This document shows, piece by piece, positions 45,240-53,022 of a stretch of 64,000 bases of DNA. Both the position numbers and the translations under genes were made by a program. How positions within the stretch are numbered: the stretch's first letter is position 1; each line of letters starts with the position of its first letter. The notes beneath the pieces were generated by a model. The model was not told the DNA's origin. It made no database searches and saw only the letters and a list, made by a program, of their open reading frames with translations. The DNA comes from Pseudomonas sp. Q1-7 (GTDB taxonomy: Bacteria > Pseudomonadota > Gammaproteobacteria > Pseudomonadales > Pseudomonadaceae): positions 822,501 to 886,500 of the forward strand of contig NZ_CP116304.1 of the NCBI RefSeq assembly GCF_028010285.1, in the 5' to 3' direction.

Positions 45240-45992
45240 ATGGACAACCCGAGTACCCAGCAACGACCGCGCCGCAAGCACCGCAGCCTGGCCCAGGAGC
45301 TGGTGAGCGAACTCTCCCAGCAGATCCAGGACGGGGTGATCAAGCGGGGCGAGAAGCTGCCCACCGAGTCGGCCATCATGGAGGCCCAGGGCGTCAGCCG
45401 CACCGTGGTGCGCGAGGCCATTTCGCGCCTGCAGGCCGCCGGCCTGGTGGAAACCCGCCACGGCATCGGCACCTTCGTGCTGGACACGCCGAGCCCCATG
45501 GGCTTTCGCATCGACCCGGCGACCATCGTCACCCTGCGCGACGTGATGGCGATCCTCGAGTTGCGCATCAGCCTCGAAGTGGAATCCGCCGGCCTCGCCG
45601 CCCAGCGCCGTTCCCCCGAGCAACTGGCGGCCATGCGCGAGGCGCTGGACGTCTTCCTCAACGCGGCGCACCGCAGCGATGCGGTGGCTTCGGACTTCCA
45701 GTTCCACCTGCAGATCGCCCAGGCCACCGGCAACCGCTACTTCACCGACATCATGACCCACCTGGGCACCAGCATCATTCCGCGGACCCGGATCAACTCG
45801 GCGCGCATCGCCCACGATGACCAGCAGCACTACCTGGCCCGGCTCAGCCGCGAGCACGAGGAAATCTACGAAGCCATCGCCCGCCAGGACGCCGAAGCGG
45901 CGCGCGCGGCCATGCGCCTGCACCTGACCAACAGCCGCGAACGGCTGCGCCAGGCCCACGAAGAGGCCGAGCGGGAGCAGCAGGAAGCCTGA
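45240..45992 (+). CDS. FadR-type GntR transcriptional regulator of the uronate/aldarate locus
   Basis: A 250-residue regulator. The winged helix-turn-helix (about 20-80, GEKLPTESAIMEAQGVSRTV) is followed by an FCD effector domain (about 98-225) with likely metal ligands Asp152, His156, His206 and His228. It should repress the locus until a sugar-acid intermediate binds. A FadR-type regulator named GguR has, as I recall, been described for hexarate genes of Proteobacteria and this may be its relative. The start at 45240 matches where family similarity begins. Confidence 0.88.
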   Translation: MDNPSTQQRPRRKHRSLAQELVSELSQQIQDGVIKRGEKLPTESAIMEAQGVSRTVVREAISRLQAAGLVETRHGIGTFVLDTPSPMGFRIDPATIVTLRDVMAILELRISLEVESAGLAAQRRSPEQLAAMREALDVFLNAAHRSDAVASDFQFHLQIAQATGNRYFTDIMTHLGTSIIPRTRINSARIAHDDQQHYLARLSREHEEIYEAIARQDAEAARAAMRLHLTNSRERLRQAHEEAEREQQEA

Positions 45993-46018
45993 TGCCCTCG
46001 CCTGGGCGCCCATGGCGC

Positions 46019-46942
46019 TCAGGCATCCTTCCGATAGGTCAGCAGCACGATGCCGGCAACCACGATGGCGCCGCCGGCCAACTGCATCCCGCTCAGCACC
46101 TGGTCCAGCAGAACCCAGCCGAGCAGCAGCGTGGCGATGGGCTCGACGTTCATCACCGGCGCGTTCTGCGGCATGTTCAGGCGCGGCACGCTGACGAAGA
46201 GCACCGAGAACGCCGTGCCGTACAGCAGCACCAGGGCGCCCAGGGCCATCCAGCCGCCGCTGCTGGACGGCGTGCTCATGCCGCCCGGCACCAGTCCGCT
46301 GGCGCCGGCCACGGCCATGCTGCAGAACACGATCATCAGGGTCAGCATGCTGCGTACCGGCCCGCGCAGGGCGGCCAGCTTGTGGTCGGTTATCCACAGG
46401 GCGCAGGCGAAGGCGCACGCGGCACAGAAGGCCAGTGCGACGCCCAGGCTCCACTCGGGGCCGGCGCCTTCGTGGGCGGCCAGGCGACCGGGCACGTCCA
46501 GGACGAAGACCAGCCCGAGCAGGATCAAGCCCATCAACGTGGCCTGGCGCCGGCTCGGTGCGCCTCCGCCCAGCGCCCAGGTGAGCAGCGCCAGCACGAT
46601 GGGAAAAGTGTTGCCCACCAGCAGCGCCAGGGCCACCGGGATGCGCGCCACCGCGGAGTAGAGGCACAGGCTCTGGGTGGCGATCAGCAGGCCCAGCAGT
46701 AGCTGCCAGCGGCGGGTGCCGGCGGGCAGGCCGAGGGGCTGGCGCTGCCAGAGCACGATGCCGGTGAGCACCAGCATGGCGACGCCCGAGCGGCAGAGGA
46801 TGGCCAGCAGCAGGCCGGTGCCGTCATCGAAGGCGATGCGCGCGGAGATGTGGTTGCCGGCGAAGGCGCAGGCGAGCAGGGCGAGTAGCAGGACGGCGAC
46901 CTGCCGGGGGAAGAGGGCGGGTGACGCGGTGGGGGCGGGCAT
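46019..46942 (-). CDS. EamA/DMT-family permease
   Basis: A 307-residue membrane protein with about ten hydrophobic segments in two EamA repeats, ending LTYRKDA. DMT permeases usually export metabolites or amino acids; the substrate here is unknown. It points towards gntR (convergent, 26-nt gap) and lies downstream of dctM, but a hairpin between the two suggests separate transcription. No motif links it directly to uronate use. Confidence 0.8.
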   Translation of the reverse strand: MPAPTASPALFPRQVAVLLLALLACAFAGNHISARIAFDDGTGLLLAILCRSGVAMLVLTGIVLWQRQPLGLPAGTRRWQLLLGLLIATQSLCLYSAVARIPVALALLVGNTFPIVLALLTWALGGGAPSRRQATLMGLILLGLVFVLDVPGRLAAHEGAGPEWSLGVALAFCAACAFACALWITDHKLAALRGPVRSMLTLMIVFCSMAVAGASGLVPGGMSTPSSSGGWMALGALVLLYGTAFSVLFVSVPRLNMPQNAPVMNVEPIATLLLGWVLLDQVLSGMQLAGGAIVVAGIVLLTYRKDA

Positions 46943-47003
46943 GGAAACGGTCCGTGTGGTCGGGGCTCCAAATGGCGCGTGGCCGCTGGTCTGGAGAAGG
47001 AAG

Positions 47004-47025
47004 GGCGGGCCGCGAACGGCCCGCC
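47004..47025 (-). terminator. Hairpin after dctM
   Basis: GGCGGGCCG pairs with CGGCCCGCC around a four-base loop (TTCG on the minus strand). On the minus strand it is followed by CTTCCTTCTCC, a weak U-tract. It lies 9 nt after the dctM stop codon and probably ends the udh-dctM transcript. Confidence 0.65.
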
Positions 47026-47033
47026 GGGGTGGA

Positions 47034-48314
47034 TCAGAGTACGACGCTGGGCAGCCAGAGGGAGATCGCGGGGATGTAGGTCACCGCGATCAGCACCAGG
47101 AACAGGGCCAGGTAGAAGGGCAGCAGCGCCTTCACCGTGCTCTCGATGCTGACCTTGCCGATGGCCGAGCCGACGAAGAGTACCGCGCCCACCGGCGGGG
47201 TGATCAGGCCGATGCCCAGGTTCACCAGCATGATCATGCCGAAGTGCACCGGATCGACGCCGATACCGGTGATCACCGGCATCAGGATCGGGGTGAGGAT
47301 CAGGATCAGCGGCGCCATGTCCATCACGGTGCCCAGCAGCAGGAGCATGGCGTTGATGCACATGAGGATCACGTAGCGGTTGTCCGACAGGGTCAGGAAC
47401 AGCGTGGTGATCTTCGCCGGGATCTGCATCAGGGTCATGATGTAGCCGAAGCTGGCGGCGAAGGCGATGAGGATCATCACGATGGAGATGGTCCGCACCG
47501 TGCGGTGCATCAGCTTGGGCAGGTCGCGCCACTTGTAGTCGCGGTAGATGAACATGGTCACGAAGAACGACCAGACCACCGCGATGGCCGCCGACTCGGT
47601 GGCGGTGAACACCCCGGAGAGGATGCCGCCGAGAATGATCACCATGGCCATCAGGCCCCAGAGCGCCTCACCGGCGATCTTCAGCGCCTGGCGCAGCGGG
47701 ATCACTTCGCCCTTGGGGTAATTGCGCTTCTTCGCGAACACCAGGCACAGCCCCATCATCACCGCCGAGAGCAGCAATCCGGGCATGACGCCGGCCACGA
47801 ACAGTGCGCCGATGGACACGGTGCCGCCGGCCGCGAGGGAATAGAGCACCGAGTTGTGGCTGGGCGGGGTCAGCAGGGCCTGCACCGAGCCGCTCACGGT
47901 GACGGCGGTGGAGAACTCGCGGGGATAGCCCTTGCGCTCCATCTCCGGGATCAGCACCGAGCCCACCGAGGCGGTGTCGGCCACCGAGGAGCCGGAAATG
48001 GCACCGAAGAAGGTGGAGGCCATGATGTTCACCAGCGACAGGCCGCCACGTACGAAGCCCACCAGTACCCCGGCGAAGGCCACCAGGCGCCGCGACATGC
48101 CGCCCTCCGCCATGATGGCGCCGGCCAGTACGAAGAAGGGGATCGCCAGCAGGGAGAACTTGTTAACCCCGCCGGCCATCTGGATCATCATCGCCTGCAG
48201 CGGGATGTCGATCCACCAGGCGCCGATCAGGGCGGACAGGCCCAGGGCGTAGGCCACCGGCATGCCGAGGAGGATCAGCAGGATGAAACTGCCAAGAAGG
48301 ATGAATGCGTCCAC
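47034..48314 (-). CDS. dctM: TRAP transporter large permease (DctM type)
   Basis: A 426-residue large membrane subunit of a tripartite ATP-independent periplasmic transporter, with about twelve hydrophobic segments and the typical ISGSSVADTASVGSVLIPEM and GLITPPVGAVLFV motifs. It uses the sodium gradient to import an organic acid delivered by DctP. It starts at GTG 48314 directly after the dctQ stop (no gap), so the two are coupled. Given the neighbours the cargo is probably a hexuronate or aldarate. Confidence 0.93.
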   Translation of the reverse strand: MDAFILLGSFILLILLGMPVAYALGLSALIGAWWIDIPLQAMMIQMAGGVNKFSLLAIPFFVLAGAIMAEGGMSRRLVAFAGVLVGFVRGGLSLVNIMASTFFGAISGSSVADTASVGSVLIPEMERKGYPREFSTAVTVSGSVQALLTPPSHNSVLYSLAAGGTVSIGALFVAGVMPGLLLSAVMMGLCLVFAKKRNYPKGEVIPLRQALKIAGEALWGLMAMVIILGGILSGVFTATESAAIAVVWSFFVTMFIYRDYKWRDLPKLMHRTVRTISIVMILIAFAASFGYIMTLMQIPAKITTLFLTLSDNRYVILMCINAMLLLLGTVMDMAPLILILTPILMPVITGIGVDPVHFGMIMLVNLGIGLITPPVGAVLFVGSAIGKVSIESTVKALLPFYLALFLVLIAVTYIPAISLWLPSVVL

Positions 48315-48842
48315 TTATGCGGCTCCTTCGTTTTCTTCCACCAGGTCGAACTGCACCACGCGGCGGTGGCTCTGGTCGCCCAGCAGGAGCTTCTCGAGTA
48401 CGAATATCAGGGTCAGCACGCCACCGATCGGGATTGGCGCGTAGGTCAGGCCCACCCGCAGGCTGGGCAGCGATGCGACGAACTGGTTCCAGGTGGTGGC
48501 GCACAGCTTGGCGCCCCAGATGGCCATGAACAGGCAGATCAGCGCCATCAGCACCTGGACCAGCAGCGAAGCCGCCTGCTTCAGGTTTGGCGGCAGGCGG
48601 TCGGTGAGCATGTTCACCGCCATGTGCGCGCCGGCGCGGTAGCTGGCGGCGGCGCCGATGAAGGTGAACACCACCATCAGCAGGATCGACACCGGCTCGG
48701 GCCAACTGGAACCGCTGCCCAGCACATAGCGGGCGAAGATGCCCCAGGGAATGATCAGGGACATGGTGGCGACGGACAGGCCCGCGACCCAGATACAGGT
48801 CATGTACAGGCCGTCGTTGAAACGCAGCAGGGTGTCTTTCAT
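48315..48842 (-). CDS. dctQ: TRAP transporter small permease (DctQ type)
   Basis: A 175-residue small membrane subunit with four hydrophobic segments and the conserved WGIFARYVLG after the first. It bridges DctP and DctM. A strong hairpin precedes it; dctM follows without a gap. Confidence 0.92.
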   Translation of the reverse strand: MKDTLLRFNDGLYMTCIWVAGLSVATMSLIIPWGIFARYVLGSGSSWPEPVSILLMVVFTFIGAAASYRAGAHMAVNMLTDRLPPNLKQAASLLVQVLMALICLFMAIWGAKLCATTWNQFVASLPSLRVGLTYAPIPIGGVLTLIFVLEKLLLGDQSHRRVVQFDLVEENEGAA

Positions 48843-48855
48843 GGGGCTTCACCGG

Positions 48856-48884
48856 CACCGTGGCGAGCCCGGCCCGCCACGGTG
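48856..48884 (-). other. Intercistronic hairpin between dctP and dctQ
   Basis: A perfect 10-bp stem, CACCGTGGCG with CGCCACGGTG, around a nine-base loop and without a T-tract. Such structures downstream of binding-protein genes often stabilise the upstream mRNA, giving more binding protein than permease. That role is inferred. Confidence 0.6.
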
Positions 48885-48907
48885 TTCTTCAGGGAGTTGA
48901 GTCGCTG

Positions 48908-49879
48908 TTACTGGACGTCGCCGATGCGCTTGATCAGGTCGGCGTACTGGGCGCCGTACTTCTCGCGAATCGGCGCGGTGGCATCGAAGAAGGGTTTCTT
49001 GTCCACGGTGATGAACTCGACGCCGGCGGCCTTGAGCTTCTCTTCGCTGGCGGCGGACTTGGCGTCCCACAGGGCGCGTTCTTCCATCTGCGCGTCGCGG
49101 GCGAGCTTCTTCACCAGTGCCTGTTGCTCGGGCGTGAGTTTTTCCCAGGTGGTCTTCGACATCACGACCGGCTCGGGGAGGATCAGGTGGCCGGTGAGGG
49201 TGTAGTACTTGGCGTTCTGGAAGTGGTTGTGCTCCAGCATGGTCGGCGGGTTGTTCTCGGCGCCGTCGATCACGCCGGTCTGCAGGGCGCTGAAAATCTC
49301 GCCGGTGTCCATGGCGATGCCGTTGCCGCCCATGGCGTTCATCATCTCGATGAACATCGGGTTGCCCATGACGCGGATCTTCTTGCCGTGCAGGTCGTCG
49401 ATCGTGCGCACCGGCTCCTTGGTGTAGAGGTTGCGCGTACCGCCGTCCATCCAGGCCAGGGCCACCAGGTTGAATTCGGAGTGAGTGATCTTGTCGAGGA
49501 TCTCCTGGCCGATCTCACCGTCGATGACCTTGCGCATGTGGGCGTGGTCGCGGAATACGAAGGGCATGTTGAAGACGTTCACGTCCGGCACTACCGGACC
49601 GACGATGCCGAGGCTGACACGGGCCATCTGGATGGCGCCGATCTGGATCTGCTCGACCACTTCCTTCTCGGAGCCGAGCACGCCGCCGGCGAACATCTTG
49701 AAGGCGATATCGCCGTTGGTGGCTTCCTCCAGCTTCTTGCCCATGTTCTGTTCGGCGACCACGGTCGGGTAACCGGCCGGGTGGATCTCGGCGAACTTGA
49801 TGTCCAGGGCATGGGCGCTGCCAGCCAGGCAGAAGGCGAAGGGCAGGGCGGCGACGAGCAGTTTGCGTTTGAGGTTCAT
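48908..49879 (-). CDS. dctP: TRAP transporter substrate-binding protein (DctP type)
   Basis: A 323-residue periplasmic binding protein. A signal peptide MNLKRKLLVAALPFAFCLAG with AHA at 22-24 is visible, so the mature protein starts near Leu25. The substrate-carboxylate Arg lies in GKKIRVMGNP, and the GVIDGAENNPPTMLEHNHF region closes the pocket. Orthologues in uronate clusters bind D-glucuronate or D-galacturonate; that specificity is inferred here. An AANAANAA motif lies in its leader (49895-49905). Confidence 0.92.
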   Translation of the reverse strand: MNLKRKLLVAALPFAFCLAGSAHALDIKFAEIHPAGYPTVVAEQNMGKKLEEATNGDIAFKMFAGGVLGSEKEVVEQIQIGAIQMARVSLGIVGPVVPDVNVFNMPFVFRDHAHMRKVIDGEIGQEILDKITHSEFNLVALAWMDGGTRNLYTKEPVRTIDDLHGKKIRVMGNPMFIEMMNAMGGNGIAMDTGEIFSALQTGVIDGAENNPPTMLEHNHFQNAKYYTLTGHLILPEPVVMSKTTWEKLTPEQQALVKKLARDAQMEERALWDAKSAASEEKLKAAGVEFITVDKKPFFDATAPIREKYGAQYADLIKRIGDVQ

Positions 49880-49894
49880 GGGGAAACTCCGGTC

Positions 49895-49905
49895 TTGTTG
49901 TTGTT
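49895..49905 (-). promoter_or_regulatory. Candidate Hfq-Crc site before dctP
   Basis: AACAACAACAA on the minus strand, 16 nt upstream of the ATG, matches the AANAANAA catabolite activity motif bound by Hfq-Crc in Pseudomonas. Confidence 0.6.
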
Positions 49906-49943
49906 GGGTTTCGATCCAGCGGGTTGCAGGTATTGCCGGGGGT

Positions 49944-50840
49944 TCAGCCCCGGAATTGCGGTTCCTCCAGGCCTTTCACCCCGGGACGCAGGGCGAATAC
50001 GCCGCCGGCCAGGGGCTGGTCCGTGAGGTCGACGCCGCCCGGACGGATGGAGGTGACGAACAGGGTGTCCAGATCGGGGCCGCCGAAGGCGCACATGGCC
50101 GGCTTCTTCACGGGCACTGGCAGGGAGCGGTCGAGGCGCCCGTCGGGCGTGAAGCGGTGCACCAGGCCAGCGTCGTTGCCGCAGATCCAGTAACAGCCGT
50201 CTTCGTCCACGGCGGCGCCGTCGGGCCGGCCGGGAAACTCGCGCATGTCGACGAAGAGCCGGCGGTTGTAGGGCGTGCCGCTGTCGATGTCGTAGTCGAA
50301 GGTCCAGATGGCCTGGACCTGCGGGTGCGAATCGGAGAGGTACATGCGCGTGCCGTCCGGGCTGAACGCCAGGCCGTTGGGCACGATGAAGTCATCCAGG
50401 CGCGCCTCCAGCGGCGCGTGCTCACCATCGAAGCGGTAGAGCGCGCCGACCCGTGCGCCGACGCCCATGTCCAGGAGCATGGTGCCGGCCCAGAAGCGGC
50501 CCTGGCGATCGCAGCGGCCGTCGTTGAAGCGCATCGCCGGGGCGGCATGGGCCGCTTCGGCGAGGCGGGTCGCGGTGATGCCGCCCTCGGCATCCGGTTG
50601 CAGGTGGAAGATGCCGCTCTGCATGCCGGCGATCCAGCCGCCACCCTGGGCGTCGCCGCGGCGGGCGATACAGGCGATCATTTCTTCGGCCTGCCAGCTA
50701 TGGCTGGCGCCGTCCCGCAGGCACCAGCGGTGCAGGCGGGCGGCGGGGATATCGACCCAGTAGAGGGCCTGTTCCCGTGGCAGCCACACCGGGCTTTCGC
50801 CCGTGGCGTTGCGGGCATCCACTATGAGTTCGGCATGCAT
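49944..50840 (-). CDS. SMP-30/gluconolactonase family aldarolactone hydrolase
   Basis: A 298-residue six-bladed beta-propeller lactonase. The metal ligands expected in the family are Glu15 (NATGESPVW), Asn155 (VPNGLAFS) and Asp207 (GRPDGAAVD), with substrate residues around MRFNDGRCD (about 103-111). Lying directly after uronate dehydrogenase (47 nt), it most likely opens the galactaro- or glucarolactone to the aldarate. Gluconolactone is a possible alternative substrate. Confidence 0.88.
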   Translation of the reverse strand: MHAELIVDARNATGESPVWLPREQALYWVDIPAARLHRWCLRDGASHSWQAEEMIACIARRGDAQGGGWIAGMQSGIFHLQPDAEGGITATRLAEAAHAAPAMRFNDGRCDRQGRFWAGTMLLDMGVGARVGALYRFDGEHAPLEARLDDFIVPNGLAFSPDGTRMYLSDSHPQVQAIWTFDYDIDSGTPYNRRLFVDMREFPGRPDGAAVDEDGCYWICGNDAGLVHRFTPDGRLDRSLPVPVKKPAMCAFGGPDLDTLFVTSIRPGGVDLTDQPLAGGVFALRPGVKGLEEPQFRG

Positions 50841-50853
50841 GGCGAGTGATCTC

Positions 50854-50861
50854 TTGTTCTT
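50854..50861 (-). promoter_or_regulatory. Candidate Hfq-Crc site before the lactonase gene
   Basis: AAGAACAA on the minus strand, about 14 nt upstream of the ATG, matches AANAANAA. Confidence 0.55.
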
Positions 50862-50887
50862 GTCGGCCGTGCGCAGCGGGGGCGGAC

Positions 50888-51709
50888 TCAGTCGAACGGC
50901 CCGGCCGCGACGAAGGCGCCACCCTGGTAGACCGCCACCGGGTCGTCGTCGGCCGGCGCCGGTTGTGCTTCCACTTGGGCGCGGAAGGGCTCGGAGCTGT
51001 CCTTGGGCGCGTAGTCCAGATGGCTGGCGAGGCGGTTATCCCACCAGACGTCGCGGTTGTCGGACATGCCATAGACCACGGTGTGGCCGACGTCGGGCGT
51101 GAACAACGCCTTGCCGATGAGTTGGGTCAGGTCGTCGTAGCTCAGCCAGGTGGAGAGCATCCGGCGGTTCTGCGGCTCGGGGAAGGAGGAGCCGATGCGG
51201 ATGCTCACGGTCTCGATGCCGTAACGGTCGAAGTAGAAGCTGGCCATGTCCTCGCCATAGGACTTGGACAGGCCGTAGTAACCATCGGGGCGGCGCGGCG
51301 ACGCCGCGTCGAGGCGCTGGTCCTGGCGATAGAAACCGATCACATGGTTGGAGCTGGCGAACACCACGCGCTTCACACCGTGGCGGCGCGCGGCTTCATA
51401 GATATGGAAGACGCCGCGGATATTGGCATCGAGTATTTCCTCGAAGGGGCGCTCCACCGAGACGCCGCCGAAATGCAGGATGGCGTCGACGCCCTGCACC
51501 AAGGCATCCACCGCCGCCTTGTCGGCGAGGTTGCAGGGGATTACTTCTTCATGGGCGCCGGTCGCGGGGGTCATGGCGGCGATATCGGAGAGGCGCAGGA
51601 CTTCGGCGAAGGGGCGGACGCTCTCGCGCAGGACCTTGCCAAGGCCGCCAGCGGCGCCGGTGAGCAGGATGCGCTTGAGGCATGGGAATGCGGGTTGGGA
51701 TGGGGTCAT
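50888..51709 (-). CDS. udh: Uronate dehydrogenase
   Basis: A 273-residue NAD-dependent short-chain dehydrogenase that oxidises D-glucuronate or D-galacturonate at C1 to the aldarolactone. The Rossmann motif is TGAAGGLGK (17-25); the catalytic pair Tyr145-Lys149 lies in YYGLSK. The sequence reads as very close to what I recall of the characterised Pseudomonas Udh, including ASSNHVIGFYRQD and SIRIGSSFPEPQNRRML. First gene of the leftward operon udh-lactonase-dctPQM, behind a strong promoter with a candidate operator. Confidence 0.95.
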   Translation of the reverse strand: MTPSQPAFPCLKRILLTGAAGGLGKVLRESVRPFAEVLRLSDIAAMTPATGAHEEVIPCNLADKAAVDALVQGVDAILHFGGVSVERPFEEILDANIRGVFHIYEAARRHGVKRVVFASSNHVIGFYRQDQRLDAASPRRPDGYYGLSKSYGEDMASFYFDRYGIETVSIRIGSSFPEPQNRRMLSTWLSYDDLTQLIGKALFTPDVGHTVVYGMSDNRDVWWDNRLASHLDYAPKDSSEPFRAQVEAQPAPADDDPVAVYQGGAFVAAGPFD

Positions 51710-51729
51710 CGTGTGGGCCTTTCCATCTC

Positions 51730-51737
51730 TTGTTGTT
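51730..51737 (-). promoter_or_regulatory. Candidate Hfq-Crc site before udh
   Basis: AACAACAA on the minus strand, about 20 nt upstream of the ATG, a perfect AANAANAA match. Confidence 0.6.
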
Positions 51738-51755
51738 ATGAAACGTCGTCATATG

Positions 51756-51768
51756 TTGTCGTACGACA
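51756..51768. promoter_or_regulatory. Candidate operator C (udh)
   Basis: TTGTCGTACGACA; bases 51757-51768 are a perfect 12-bp palindrome with the same GTAC core as sites A and B. It covers the expected transcription start of udh, just downstream of the -10 box, ideal for repression. Confidence 0.68.
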
Positions 51769-51776
51769 GTGGGTGA

Positions 51777-51806
51777 ATTATCTGCCGGGTTTTTTGAGCT
51801 TGTCAA
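51777..51806 (-). promoter_or_regulatory. udh operon promoter
   Basis: On the minus strand a perfect TTGACA (51806-51801) and GATAAT (51782-51777) with an 18-bp spacer. Transcription should start near 51770, inside or beside operator C. Confidence 0.75.
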
Positions 51807-52003
51807 CGCGACATAGGTGGAAAATTTCCTGTCCGGAGCCAACGGCGTGGGCTCTCCGCGGGGTACCCGTTCTTCGGCTGAAAGCCCTATTCTGGTGCGG
51901 TTATGCCGAGCCGGAGGGGTGAGGTCGCGAGGGGTGCCGAAGGCATCCTCCGGCGCGGTGGCGGACGAGCGGTCGGCAAGCAGGCGGAAGGGATGAGTGG
52001 GGA

Positions 52004-52031
52004 TTGGCAATTTCTATAGTTGTACGATAAC
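52004..52031 (+). promoter_or_regulatory. kdgD promoter candidate
   Basis: TTGGCA at 52004-52009 and GATAAC at 52026-52031, spacer 16 bp, about 60 nt before kdgD. The -10 is inside operator B. Confidence 0.5.
52019..52031. promoter_or_regulatory. Candidate operator B (kdgD)
   Basis: GTTGTACGATAAC. The first ten bases equal the complement of site A exactly (GTTGTACGAT). It overlaps the proposed -10 of the kdgD promoter. Confidence 0.63.
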
Positions 52032-52089
52032 GTATCTCTCAAGCCGGATCACCGGCTCAACTCAAATCGCTTCGCAGGGTGCTCGAATA

Positions 52090-53001
52090 ATGAATCCACA
52101 AGAACTCAAGTCCATCCTCTCCTCCGGGTTGCTGTCCTTCCCCGTCACCGACTTCGACGCTGCCGGCAATTTCCGCGCTGACACCTACGCCCGCCGCCTG
52201 GAATGGCTGGCTCCCTACGGCGCTTCGGCACTCTTCGCCGCGGGCGGTACCGGTGAATTCTTCTCCCTGGCGCCGGACGAGTACTCCGCCGTCATCAAGA
52301 CCGCCGTCGACACGTGCGCCGGCAGCGTTCCGATCCTCGCCGGCGTCGGCGGCCCGACCCGCCTGGCCATCCAGTACGCCCAGGAGGCCGAGCGCCTTGG
52401 CGCCAAGGGCCTGCTGCTGCTGCCGCACTACCTGACCGAAGCCAGCCAGGAAGGCGTGGCCGCCCACGTCGAGCAGGTCTGCAAGTCGGTGAACATCGGC
52501 GTGGTGGTCTACAACCGCAACGTCTGTCGCCTGACCCCGGCGCTGCTGGAGCAACTGGCCGAGCGCTGCCCGAACCTGATCGGCTACAAGGACGGCCTGG
52601 GCGATATCGAGCTGATGGTCTCCATCCGCCGTCGCCTCGGCGACCGCTTCAGCTACCTGGGTGGCCTGCCCACCGCCGAGGTCTATGCCGCCGCCTACAA
52701 GGCGCTGGGCGTGCCGGTCTACTCCTCGGCCGTGTTCAACTTCATCCCCAAGACCGCCATGGACTTCTACAAGGCCATCGCCGCCGACGACCACGCCACC
52801 GTGGCCAGGCTGATCGACGATTTCTTCCTGCCTTACCTGGACATCCGCAACCGCCGCGCCGGCTATGCCGTCAGCATCGTGAAGGCCGGCGCGCGCATCG
52901 TCGGCCATGACGCCGGCCCGGTCCGTGCGCCGCTGACCGACCTGCTGCCGGACGAGTACGAGCGCCTCGCCGCGCTGATCGACGCCCAGGGCGCGCAGTG
53001 A
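52090..53001 (+). CDS. kdgD: 5-dehydro-4-deoxyglucarate dehydratase (decarboxylating)
   Basis: A 303-residue class I aldolase-fold enzyme (DapA/NAL superfamily) that dehydrates and decarboxylates 5-dehydro-4-deoxyglucarate to 2-oxoglutarate semialdehyde. The Schiff-base Lys167 lies in [10 protein letters not shown] and Tyr141 in VVYNRN; the N-terminal [10 protein letters not shown] and [11 protein letters not shown] are KdgD hallmarks. The ATG at 52090 fits the family; an upstream in-frame start is rejected because it would read through the operator. The aldehyde dehydrogenase follows after 21 nt. Confidence 0.95.
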   Translation: MNPQELKSILSSGLLSFPVTDFDAAGNFRADTYARRLEWLAPYGASALFAAGGTGEFFSLAPDEYSAVIKTAVDTCAGSVPILAGVGGPTRLAIQYAQEAERLGAKGLLLLPHYLTEASQEGVAAHVEQVCKSVNIGVVVYNRNVCRLTPALLEQLAERCPNLIGYKDGLGDIELMVSIRRRLGDRFSYLGGLPTAEVYAAAYKALGVPVYSSAVFNFIPKTAMDFYKAIAADDHATVARLIDDFFLPYLDIRNRRAGYAVSIVKAGARIVGHDAGPVRAPLTDLLPDEYERLAALIDAQGAQ

Positions 53002-53022
53002 TCCGCCACCAGGAGAAGACCC

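Larger units (their letters stand above)
51710..52089. other. Divergent udh/kdgD intergenic region
   Basis: 380 nt without a gene. The left part holds the udh promoter, operator C and the Crc-type motif. The right end holds operator B and a kdgD promoter candidate. The middle (51830-51990) is GC-rich and I see nothing specific in it. Confidence 0.7.

Noticed and set aside
46677..49205. 842-codon plus-strand open frame opposite the TRAP genes
   Set aside because: It is low complexity (runs of His, Gln, Asp and Gly) and antisense to clear TRAP transporter genes.
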